NCBI RefSeq assembly: GCF_051014445.1
Contig: NC_135144.1
Location: forward strand, 1,550,001 to 1,614,000
DNA from: Colletes latitarsis
Lineage: Eukaryota > Arthropoda > Insecta > Hymenoptera > Colletidae
Length of the DNA: 64,000 nucleotides
Direction: 5' to 3'
Shown here piece by piece: positions 1 through 10,362 of this stretch (its first letter is position 1; the number at the start of each line of letters is the position of its first letter). The notes under the pieces are model-generated. The model worked only from the letters and a program-made list of their open reading frames with translations. It had not been told where the DNA came from and made no database searches. The position numbers and the translations under genes were made by a program.

Positions 1-399
1 TTTTTTTATGCAAAGTTAAGCCAAATCAAACATATAATACTATACGGTTTATACGGTTTTATTATACGGTTATCTAAAAACATATCGAGGAAAATCATTA
101 TTAATTAATTTCTGCAACTATTAATTCTACTACTAAGTTTTGTTTATGTTATAAAAATAAAAACTCTCCTTATTGAAAAATCCCACAGCGTGCACGATAC
201 TGGCAAAGAGTGGATTCTCATTTTAATTTATTAATTTTCAATCTTAAACTATTGATTTTGAAAAATCGTATTAATAATATACATATGTTACGCTCACATA
301 TAAGAATAATAATAAGAAAAAAATTTCTTTTTTTTTCAATAATTAAAATATGATCAGGGGGTTTTAAAACCCATTTATTTTCGTAAAATAAATTTTACA

Positions 400-790
400 A
401 AATTTCTTTTTCAAACTACTTACGTACTTTGCTTATGTGCGCCTACATCGTCATGTGCGTCGGAAAGTAAAAATGCCTGGGCAGTCAGTCGAGAATCTCG
501 ACTCGAGATTCCAAATCGTATGCCGTTGACGGGAGGTCGGATTTCAGTTGTTAAGAGCGAGAAGGCAAATGTGAGCCTTTCTCTCTCGACTCTCACGAGG
601 CGGTCCGAAATTACTTCGGGCAGCGTCAGTTTGCCTTTGTCGACTTTCCGAAACATTACGAGCTCACGTACGCGTGAGAGAGCACACTATGCCTTCGGTG
701 CACTTCTGGCACCTCTGATTTCAGACACTTCCTCTAAACCAATCAAAAAACTTTTCGAACAAAAGTTACACAGAAATGACAACACTTGAC
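400..790. other. GC-richer island in macrosatellite unit, function unknown
   Basis: A sharply GC-richer block inside otherwise AT-rich unit DNA. It has a perfect 19-bp palindrome (493-511), a second dyad with core acgtacgcgt near 665, and a CCAAT-like motif near 737. Both strands are open for about 80-90 codons (420-656 minus, 520-789 plus), but neither predicted protein looks like a known family, and overlapping frames on both strands argue against coding. It could be a promoter-like or former exon segment; this is inference. Copies start near 8,077, 15,754 and 23,431. Confidence 0.4.
493..511. repeat. Perfect palindrome GAATCTCGA-C-TCGAGATTC
   Basis: Nine-base arms around one central C, within the GC-richer island. 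It recurs at +7,677, +15,354 and +23,031. It could be a dimeric protein-binding site or a cruciform seed; no factor was recognised. Confidence 0.7.
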
Positions 791-1131
791 AAGAAATTAG
801 CAAAACAGTTTTTATTCAACAAAAAATCAAGGTCGTTTCAATTTTTTTTTAACAAAAATATATAATTTTTGTCTATCGATTTGTTTGTTGTATCTTTGTA
901 TTCTCTTTAAAAAAAAAGTGTAAGAGGTCTTGGGTCGAAAATTGACTGGAATTCTTTAGAAGCTATGATTTTTGTTCCGAATTCCCATTCACGCGACACA
1001 CTGTCTCCGCTCCGCCGCCCCCGGAGGAGGATTAAACTTCATTAAATAAACGAAATACAGTTTGAAACCCTCCTATAACACGGTAGATCGGTTCCTATAA
1101 AATGCCGTGTTGTCTGAAACCGTGTTATATG

Positions 1132-1145
1132 AGACCTAACCCAGA
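1132..1145 (-). repeat. Telomere-like motif in macrosatellite (14 bp)
   Basis: Fourteen bases in register with the CCCAGACCTAA repeat that also forms part of the 176-bp satellite. On the minus strand it reads as the G-rich TTAGGTCTGGG type. It recurs in copies 2-4 at +7,677, +15,354 and +23,031. Confidence 0.5.
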
Positions 1146-1293
1146 GCCAGTTCACTCGAAAAGGGAGGGGAGTTTATGGTCCGAAAACTTATTAAAAACG
1201 AATATTTTTTTTTAATTCAATGACAGAATTTACCACACAGTATTTGTTTAAATAAGTAATATATTTAACATAACAGGAAATAATTAAATAAAT

Positions 1294-1413
1294 ATGAATG
1301 AGCGCAAGCAGGCTGTTGCAGCTCGTAATGCAAATCAAAACGTAACACACGAGAAACGTCGCGAGAAGGCGTCCCCAAGACGAAAGAAACAAAACCGTCA
1401 ACGATGTGAATGA
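1294..1413 (+). other. Short basic open reading frame (39 codons), unrecognised
   Basis: ATG to TGA. It encodes a short, strongly basic, Arg/Lys/Asn/Gln-rich peptide in a locally GC-richer stretch. No domain, signal peptide or similarity was recognised. Its presence in every unit follows from array identity and says nothing about selection. Most likely a chance ORF; listed because the composition stands out from its surroundings. Copies lie at 8,971, 16,648 and 24,325. Confidence 0.12.
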
Positions 1414-1540
1414 CGCGCATCTCAACGACCTATTTTATATCAAACACATATAGATCGCTTTCTCACATTCTACATAAGCAATTTAATTTTTCTATGTATA
1501 CAGGGTGTTCGACCACCCCTGGGAAAAATTTTAATGGGAG

Positions 1541-2685
1541 ATTCTAGAGGCCCAAATAAGACGAAAATCAAGAATATCAATTTGTTGATGGAGGCTTCGT
1601 TAAAAAGTTAAATTAAATTAAATTAAATTAAAAAATTTCAAATCGTTTTGGAAAAATTATTTTCGGTTACGGGGGTCAATTACAATCATTTTTTATGAAT
1701 ACACATATCCCCGACAATCCTACCCTCCTTCGAGAAAAAAATTCGGGTAGGTGGTGAAATTTCTCGGCGAAAAAAAAAATTTTTGAAATCGTTCTAAAAA
1801 AATTATTTCCGATTGCAAGGGTCGATTATAATCATTTTTTATGAATAGATATACCCCGGAAATCCTACCCAGTTTGGAGAAAAAAATTCGAGAAGGTGTG
1901 AAATTTTTCAACAAAATTAAAAAATTTTAAATCGTTCTAAAAAAATTATTTCTGATTGCAGGGACCAATTATAATAATTTTTGGTCGATAGACATACCCT
2001 CGAAATCGTAACCATTTTCGAGAAAAAAATTCCTTACCGAAAATATAATTTCAGACGAAAAATGCTTCCCGTAAATTTTATGTTTGAATCTTTAAAACAC
2101 CATAACTTCTGAACGGATTGGACGATTTTAATGTTAAAAAAGCCAAACGCCGCGTATTTTAGTGTAGAATATGTAACAATTATAAAAATATTGGAAAGGT
2201 TGTTCCTTGGCCCCGTAATGTTAGAAAACCCCCATAAAAATGGTCCAATTTTCAACTTATATAGCCATAACTCCTATAATAGTGAATATATTTCAATGAA
2301 ACTTTTTTCTCAAGTAGAGCCCATAGGTACCTACAAAAAAGTATTAAACAACTTTTCTGTAGGACGTCAAGCGAAATTATTAAAAATCAAAAACGAATTT
2401 TTAAGAAAAATCAACAGGGGATAGGTAGGTAGGTAGGTAGGTAGGTAGGTAGGTGCCTAAATTTTTCGGCGAAATTGAAAAGTTTCAAATCGTTCTGGAA
2501 AAATTATTTTCGGTTGCGGAGGTAAATTATAATCATTTTCGGTGAATAGACATACTCCCGAAATCTTACCCACTTTCGAGAAAAAATTCAGTATTGGCGG
2601 AACTTTAAACGTTAATAACTTTTTAACGAAGCCACCATCAACAAATTGGTATTCTTGATTTTCGTCTTATTTTGGCCTCTAGAAT
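1541..2685. mobile_element. Non-autonomous element with 69-bp terminal inverted repeats and internal ~145-bp repeats (copy 1)
   Basis: The left end (1,541-1,609) and right end (2,617-2,685) are reverse complements over 69 bp with three mismatches. Between them are at least four degenerate ~145-bp repeats: the segment beginning aatcgtt recurs at 1,641, 1,787, 1,930 and 2,488. A unique stretch (about 2,050-2,420) and a GGTA microsatellite follow. There is no transposase. The preceding gggtgttcgaccacccctgg (1,503-1,522) resembles a repeat start I have seen in hymenopteran DNA, but I cannot name the family. A target-site duplication was not resolved, so it could be a MITE-like or foldback element. 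Confidence 0.6.
2424..2454. repeat. GGTA microsatellite, ~8 units
   Basis: A 31-bp tetranucleotide run. The same run at 10,101, 17,778 and 25,455 has the same length, which is useful as a clock because such loci normally change length quickly. Confidence 0.95.
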
Positions 2686-3000
2686 GTATGTATGTATAAC
2701 AGAAAACAAAAAAACACAAAAAATATTATTTTAATTTAACGCAACCTTAATTTAATAAATTATAATTTCTAATAATATATTTTTTCATGTAAAGCCACTA
2801 TATTTCTTTCATTATTCTTTCGCGTCATTACTTTAAGGTAATTTAGGTTTTAAATATGTTAAGCAAAAATCATGTTATCCAGTGCTGTACAAAGGTTTTC
2901 GCAATTTTCTTATCGTGTTAGAGCGAAAGCGTGTTATAGGGGATATGATGCCGTGTTGCAGGGGACAAGCATCCCTGTATAGGGAAATTCTCTTTTACAA

Positions 3001-3246
3001 ATGTCGACGGAATCCCGACGTAACACCTGTATTCACGAGTTGTTATTAATGAAGTTGAAGGTAGACGATCATCCAAGATTCACACGTAACCAGTCTTCCG
3101 AATTCAAGGACACTTCAATTTGGCGACAAGCATGGGATGCTGCTCACGAAATACACGAAACTTTCGTCGTGAGAGTAGCAGGTGAAATTTACTTACATAA
3201 CCTAAATCGAGCACGTACTCTACCTCACTTACGGGCACGAACGTAA
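3001..3246 (+). other. Unrecognised 81-codon open reading frame
   Basis: ATG to TAA, GC-richer than its surroundings, encoding a hydrophilic protein with no recognised domain. About 40 bp after the stop there is a consensus-like splice donor (aaag|gtaagt near 3,287), so this could be part of a transcribed, possibly non-coding exon. Equally it may be chance. Copies start at 10,678, 18,355 and 26,032. Confidence 0.15.
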
Positions 3247-3299
3247 GGCGATTTATACAGTCGATATCGCCGATTTTTACAAAAGGTAAGTTTTAACAT

Positions 3300-5552
3300 T
3301 TAAGTAAACAAAGCCTCTGTAAGTTTTATTTTCCATACTTCAAAAGTAAAAATAAATACATGAAAAAAGAAAAAAACGTTCTTGACAAGTCCTATAAAAT
3401 ACTTGAGTTCAGTTTGTTCATAATTCATCGGTAAAAGAATCTAACTCTATGTTATCCGATACACAAGATATAAAGTCAGTTTCTCCTTTCATTATTAGAT
3501 GCGTTGACTTTAATTTTATAAATTATGATGATAAGTATGATGATTTTACAGAAAGAGTTTATTTTTAATATTAAAGATTTCCTATATAAAGACAAGAAGG
3601 ATATTTTTACCAATATCTATCTATCTATCTTAATATTCTTCCCACTTGGCCCACTTACTTTAACGAGTCTGAGTAAATCATCAGTACTATCTCTATTTTT
3701 ATTAATAAAAATAATAGTTGGATAACATAGAACTTAATATTATTAGTCACACCACTAGTAAAATGAATCTGCGATTCCATATCCAAAGATATAGTATAAG
3801 CTAGAAAATTCAGATTATTCAAGTTACTTCTATCACTGGTCAAATTTTTTATGAAATTCTATGCTAATTCATGCTCTTTAAAATATAATTATAATCTACT
3901 GGGACTTTTAGTTAACTTATGTTTTAATAAATCAATAATCAAAGTATCTATAATTAATATTAAAATCAAATAAGAGTAGTCGAAATAGTATTAATATTAT
4001 CTTTTGTTAATACTATCAGTCTCTGATATTTAAATTTTATTAAATATTTTAAATCTGTTATCACCTTGTTCAAATAATTTATTACTAGCTTTGATAATAT
4101 ATTTTGGGATGGATGTTTTAAGAATGGAATAAAAGGAATTCAGTTGTGAATTTTTATGAGGAATAAAGGGATATTATTATACTATCAACATGTATATCGT
4201 TCTTTAACTTGCCCATTTAGATATTTATATACTTGTATAAATATAAACCCACACTAAAATCATGTAAATATCTAAATCATTTTTAAATCTATGATTTGGA
4301 AAATTTTAGGGACTTGGAACTTAATTCATCTTTTATCTTACAGTTTTATCACACTTTAGAAGATAAAAATCATAATTAAACTTACATATACATAAATAAT
4401 AATTTAATTTATTTTGCATAAAAACAGTCCTCTTCGTGCCTTTATATTTTCATTTTCTATGACCAAAAATTCGAAATTCGTTTCATTTTTACAAAAAAAG
4501 TGATTGGGATGTCCCAATCGGTAAGTATCATTTGTCGATTATCTTAAATATCTTATTATATTTTTTATATACTAAATTTTCAAACCTCTTTACCTTGATA
4601 TCTTCTTTTTCATGTAATTTGAATACTTTTCTAAAGTAATCTTTTGTAAAATGTTCTGTTAATCTAAATTATCTAATAAATCTATATCAGAATTAGTTAA
4701 TTCTGTTATAAGATAAGTGAAATCAATGAAGACGAAGTTGCCAATATCAATTAAGTCAACTACTTTTGGTAATACATTTGGTTAAACATTCTTTCTTATT
4801 TTTTATCTCTGAATTTCGAGATTACACAGATTAAAAAAATTTGTCTCTCTTTATTATTGTATCTATTTTTTCAGAGGGTAAATAGGTTCGTCATCCCTTT
4901 CTTCATTTGGCTTATCTTCATTTTCTTTCTTTCTTTCTTTCTTTATTTGAAATTTGAAAAGTCTATTATTAACTTTTATTAACTTAACCCAGACCTAACC
5001 AGACCACAATTCATCTTTCATATATTACTTCTAAATTCTTTCTTATTAATACTTTTCTGTATTAAAAAGTAAGTAGTCTTTCATGTGATGCTTATTCAAC
5101 ATTCTTACTACAGCTTGGTGTTGTTGTTGTTAATTGTTGTTTCTTTTTTTTACCAAGAATAAAGTTATTTAAGAAGTTTATGCAGAAAATTTCACGTGAA
5201 AAATTTATTTTCTTAGAAAAGTACAACGTAGAACTATGATATGATATATGTTGTTTGTTTATAAAATCATCAATAACTACGTATAAATATGGAATTATAT
5301 GGATTATATGGAAATATGGAATTATTCTATATTCTAACATTTAAACGACATTATACATACAATAATTGTATTAACCATATATCCAAGCTAACCAGTTTAG
5401 CCAGCATATGGACTTCTTTAACAGTTCTCCGTATTCCTTCAAATAGCATGTCATTAGTGTTGTACGCACTGCATCTCATATTATACGCAATTAATGTGAC
5501 TTTTATACATATTATGCAACTGTATTATATCAACAAAGGGTGTACAAACCCG

Positions 5553-5583
<31 letters not shown>

Positions 5584-5918
5584 AGAAGTATTAAAAAAAG
5601 GGTAACGTGGAACTTGAAATGATTTTTTAGTTATTTTCTTTGGATATTAAAGTAGATTTCATTGGATGTAAGAGTAGATGTAATTGGACAGTTAAGTATT
5701 TTTTATTATACTGTTAAAGCAATGTGTTTTAAGGGGAGGAGGTTTAAACACCTCGCCTAACCTAACCTCGTCCGGATCTCGAGGGAAGGAACGCTGGGCA
5801 AATGGAAAATAATCGGTGCAAGTTGAATTTATTTTCGCTTAGTCGCCTTATACGATTAAGCCGTTTATTTCTTAAATTTTACTCTTAATTACAATAGATA
5901 GAAGAAAATAATTTTCTA
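3300..5918. other. AT-rich part of macrosatellite unit, no gene seen
   Basis: About 2.6 kb of very AT-rich DNA. It contains short simple repeats (ctat near 3,618, tttc near 4,925, aaat near 5,552), an interrupted palindrome (gattggga / tcccaatc near 4,502) and one telomere-like motif at 4,988. The ORFs of 60-90 codons are low-complexity and unconvincing. All four insertion or junction points at the array edge (unit positions 3,756, 3,783, 4,314 and 4,350) map to this section. Confidence 0.6.
4988..4998 (-). repeat. Telomere-like 11-mer CCCAGACCTAA in macrosatellite
   Basis: Exact match to the 11-mer repeated in the 176-bp satellite; the register continues imperfectly on both sides (about 4,984-5,005). 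It recurs at 12,665 and 20,342. As one short motif it may be coincidental, but it shares orientation with the satellite copies. Confidence 0.55.
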
Positions 5919-6530
5919 ATTTGTTGATGGAGACTTCGTTAAAAAGTAATTATTAACGTTTAAAGTTCCGTCGGTAAAATGCGCAAGATTTCGGGGGTAT
6001 GTCTATTCCACTAAAAATGATTGTAATTGACCCCCGCAACCGCAAATAATTTTTCCAAAACGATTTGAATTGAATTTTTTTTTCCGTCGAACAACCGTTT
6101 TCACACCTTCTCGAATTTTTTTCTAGAAAGTGGGTAGGATTTCTGTGGTATGTCTATTCACCAAAAATGATTCTAATTGACCCCCACAGCTAACAATATT
6201 TTTTTCAGAACGATTTGAAATATTTTAATTTCGTCGAAAAATTTCACACCTTCTCGAATTTTTTTCTAGAAAGTGGGTAGGATTTCGAGGGTATGTGTCA
6301 TTACACAATGACCAAAAATGATTGTAATTGACCCCCGCAACCGAAAATAATTTTTCCAAAACGATTTGAATTGAATTTTTTTTTCTCTGTCACCTAATTA
6401 GATTTTCGGTAAGGAATTTTTTTCTCGAAAATGCGTAGGATCTCGGGGGTATGTGTAATGACCAAAAATTATTGTAATTTACCCTCACAACCGAAAATAA
6501 TTTTTTTAGAACGATTTGAAAAATTTTTTA
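5919..6530. repeat. Inverted cluster of the ~150-bp repeat family (copy 1)
   Basis: Four degenerate copies spaced 150-151 bp (the motif ttgtaattga or a variant at 6,021, 6,171, 6,322 and 6,472). The cluster starts with a truncated version of the 69-bp terminus of the element at 1,541. Its repeats are the reverse complement of those in that element, so the unit carries two inverted clusters about 3.2 kb apart. It looks like a truncated or rearranged second copy of the same element. Confidence 0.65.
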
Positions 6531-6998
6531 CCTCTTGTTTTATAGTTGTTCCTTCCGATCCATAGGCATAATTTATGAAAAATCTTTTAAATGTTTCATA
6601 TAAATCTTGGCAAGAATTAAATTTTCTGTAAAAAAAAATTAAATAAATTTGTTCTCTGCCTTCTCTAGAAAAGAAAAAATTAAATGAGATGAAATCTTAT
6701 ACATTACATGCTTACTTAAATCGCATTGAAAACGAATACCACAAATGTTTCAGAATAATCTGCAAAATGGTCTCACTCGCAAAGGGTTAATTGAGAAATA
6801 AATGTTTGGTAATTGAAAACAGGTAAGCAGGTTATTAACCAGCTGTTTTTTTCGCTAAGACAAATTGAAAACTCGGTTCTAACAAGGAAAAGTTGGAATG
6901 GTACCCGGTTTTGGGTTAGGTTTTACTTTAAGATATGTATTATTAAAGTTATTACAGGTACTATTTTCAGAAATAGAACTATATTCTATTCACCACTA

Positions 6999-7079
6999 AT
7001 CAGCGTGGCCGTGAGTGATAAGGTGTTTGCCTGCAAGTTCGAGCTTCTTCTTTTGCTCTGCAGATTCGAACCCTGGTAG
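6999..7079 (+). pseudogene. tRNA-like (Ser/Leu-type) pseudogene or SINE head, copy 1
   Basis: The segment tggccgtgagtgataagg (7,006-7,023) resembles a tRNA-Ser/Leu A box and D arm with one extra base. The segment gattcgaaccc (7,063 onward) resembles a B box and T loop. The T stem pairs at only three of five positions and the acceptor arms do not pair, so a functional tRNA is unlikely. An eight-T run follows at 7,088-7,095, compatible with RNA polymerase III termination. No SINE-type tail or target duplication was identified. Confidence 0.45.
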
Positions 7080-9217
7080 AACAAATCTTTTTTTTATTTT
7101 TTCAATCATATTTTCGTACAATCGTACATAACATGTGACATTATATTTTTGTATGCCCTTCGAATATTTCTTTTTTTTAAAGTTGAATTTAACCAAAATT
7201 ACATTTATAACATAATATGTTATTTTCAATGTACGAAGTACATGAATCTGGATGGTACTTTTCGTAAAAACAGTCAAAACATAAAAATTTCAAGCACCAC
7301 GTGCATCTAACGAAAGTTCTGTTTTCACAGAAATTACAAAATTTTCTATTTAATGATGATGATGGAATGGAATGACCGCTTCATTTACATTGATAAAATG
7401 TGAACCTTTTTTTGGATAGTCGTACCTCGTACTTTTTACCTTATACTTGAGGTAAAAAGGGGTATAACCGGGTAAAACAGTTTTATGACATTACCTGCCA
7501 ACTCATGTTACTGTTCTGATGAAAATGAAACGCTATGTTTTGTATTCGACTATGTCCTTTTAAAATTTTTAATCCAACCCATACTTTGTATTAAACTGGT
7601 AAACGGGATCACTTTTCTTTTGTGGTTTAAACGGTTTGATGGTGCACGTTATTAATTCTGATGGATCGATACAATTATTTTTTTATGCAAAGTTAAGCCA
7701 AATCAAACATATAATACTATACGGTTTATACGGTTTTATTATACGGTTATCTAAAAACATATCGAGGAAAATCATTATTAATTAATTTCTGCAACTATTA
7801 ATTCTACTACTAAGTTTTGTTTATGTTATAAAAATAAAAACTCTCCTTATTGAAAAATCCCACAGCGTGCACGATACTGGCAAAGAGTGGATTCTCATTT
7901 TAATTTATTAATTTTCAATCTTAAACTATTGATTTTGAAAAATCGTATTAATAATATACATATGTTACGCTCACATATAAGAATAATAATAAGAAAAAAA
8001 TTTCTTTTTTTTTCAATAATTAAAATATGATCAGGGGGTTTTAAAACCCATTTATTTTCGTAAAATAAATTTTACAAAATTTCTTTTTCAAACTACTTAC
8101 GTACTTTGCTTATGTGCGCCTACATCGTCATGTGCGTCGGAAAGTAAAAATGCCTGGGCAGTCAGTCGAGAATCTCGACTCGAGATTCCAAATCGTATGC
8201 CGTTGACGGGAGGTCGGATTTCAGTTGTTAAGAGCGAGAAGGCAAATGTGAGCCTTTCTCTCTCGACTCTCACGAGGCGGTCCGAAATTACTTCGGGCAG
8301 CGTCAGTTTGCCTTTGTCGACTTTCCGAAACATTACGAGCTCACGTACGCGTGAGAGAGCACACTATGCCTTCGGTGCACTTCTGGCACCTCTGATTTCA
8401 GACACTTCCTCTAAACCAATCAAAAAACTTTTCGAACAAAAGTTACACAGAAATGACAACACTTGACAAGAAATTAGCAAAACAGTTTTTATTCAACAAA
8501 AAATCAAGGTCGTTTCAATTTTTTTTTAACAAAAATATATAATTTTTGTCTATCGATTTGTTTGTTGTATCTTTGTATTCTCTTTAAAAAAAAAGTGTAA
8601 GAGGTCTTGGGTCGAAAATTGACTGGAATTCTTTAGAAGCTATGATTTTTGTTCCGAATTCCCATTCACGCGACACACTGTCTCCGCTCCGCCGCCCCCG
8701 GAGGAGGATTAAACTTCATTAAATAAACGAAATACAGTTTGAAACCCTCCTATAACACGGTAGATCGGTTCCTATAAAATGCCGTGTTGTCTGAAACCGT
8801 GTTATATGAGACCTAACCCAGAGCCAGTTCACTCGAAAAGGGAGGGGAGTTTATGGTCCGAAAACTTATTAAAAACGAATATTTTTTTTTAATTCAATGA
8901 CAGAATTTACCACACAGTATTTGTTTAAATAAGTAATATATTTAACATAACAGGAAATAATTAAATAAATATGAATGAGCGCAAGCAGGCTGTTGCAGCT
9001 CGTAATGCAAATCAAAACGTAACACACGAGAAACGTCGCGAGAAGGCGTCCCCAAGACGAAAGAAACAAAACCGTCAACGATGTGAATGACGCGCATCTC
9101 AACGACCTATTTTATATCAAACACATATAGATCGCTTTCTCACATTCTACATAAGCAATTTAATTTTTCTATGTATACAGGGTGTTCGACCACCCCTGGG
9201 AAAAATTTTAATGGGAG

Positions 9218-10362
9218 ATTCTAGAGGCCCAAATAAGACGAAAATCAAGAATATCAATTTGTTGATGGAGGCTTCGTTAAAAAGTTAAATTAAATTAAAT
9301 TAAATTAAAAAATTTCAAATCGTTTTGGAAAAATTATTTTCGGTTACGGGGGTCAATTACAATCATTTTTTATGAATACACATATCCCCGACAATCCTAC
9401 CCTCCTTCGAGAAAAAAATTCGGGTAGGTGGTGAAATTTCTCGGCGAAAAAAAAAATTTTTGAAATCGTTCTAAAAAAATTATTTCCGATTGCAAGGGTC
9501 GATTATAATCATTTTTTATGAATAGATATACCCCGGAAATCCTACCCAGTTTGGAGAAAAAAATTCGAGAAGGTGTGAAATTTTTCAACAAAATTAAAAA
9601 ATTTTAAATCGTTCTAAAAAAATTATTTCTGATTGCAGGGACCAATTATAATAATTTTTGGTCGATAGACATACCCTCGAAATCGTAACCATTTTCGAGA
9701 AAAAAATTCCTTACCGAAAATATAATTTCAGACGAAAAATGCTTCCCGTAAATTTTATGTTTGAATCTTTAAAACACCATAACTTCTGAACGGATTGGAC
9801 GATTTTAATGTTAAAAAAGCCAAACGCCGCGTATTTTAGTGTAGAATATGTAACAATTATAAAAATATTGGAAAGGTTGTTCCTTGGCCCCGTAATGTTA
9901 GAAAACCCCCATAAAAATGGTCCAATTTTCAACTTATATAGCCATAACTCCTATAATAGTGAATATATTTCAATGAAACTTTTTTCTCAAGTAGAGCCCA
10001 TAGGTACCTACAAAAAAGTATTAAACAACTTTTCTGTAGGACGTCAAGCGAAATTATTAAAAATCAAAAACGAATTTTTAAGAAAAATCAACAGGGGATA
10101 GGTAGGTAGGTAGGTAGGTAGGTAGGTAGGTGCCTAAATTTTTCGGCGAAATTGAAAAGTTTCAAATCGTTCTGGAAAAATTATTTTCGGTTGCGGAGGT
10201 AAATTATAATCATTTTCGGTGAATAGACATACTCCCGAAATCTTACCCACTTTCGAGAAAAAATTCAGTATTGGCGGAACTTTAAACGTTAATAACTTTT
10301 TAACGAAGCCACCATCAACAAATTGGTATTCTTGATTTTCGTCTTATTTTGGCCTCTAGAAT
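9218..10362. mobile_element. Terminal-inverted-repeat element, macrosatellite copy 2
   Basis: Counterpart of the element at 1,541-2,685. It was amplified together with the unit and is not an independent insertion, since its position in the unit and its flanks are the same. Confidence 0.6.

Larger units (their letters stand above)
1..7677. repeat. Macrosatellite unit, copy 1 (7,677 bp)
   Basis: First of at least 3.5 head-to-tail copies; the phase (position 1) is arbitrary because the window opens inside the array. The same landmarks recur exactly 7,677 bp apart, and the GGTA run and poly-A/T runs keep the same length, so the copies appear identical. By section: 1-400 AT-rich, nothing recognised; 400-790 GC-richer island; 790-1,540 AT-rich with degenerate GTGTTAT-type motifs; 1,541-2,685 inverted-repeat element; 2,690-3,300 mixed sequence with an unrecognised ORF; 3,300-5,918 very AT-rich with short microsatellites and a telomere-like motif; 5,919-6,530 inverted repeat cluster; 6,531-7,677 AT-rich with a tRNA-like pseudogene. 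No rRNA, histone or other classical tandem gene was recognised. Confidence 0.97.

Noticed and set aside
6813..7079. 88-codon plus-strand and 93-codon minus-strand frames over the tRNA-like segment
   Set aside because: Their most distinctive residues come from translating the tRNA-like B-box region; no protein family was recognised.
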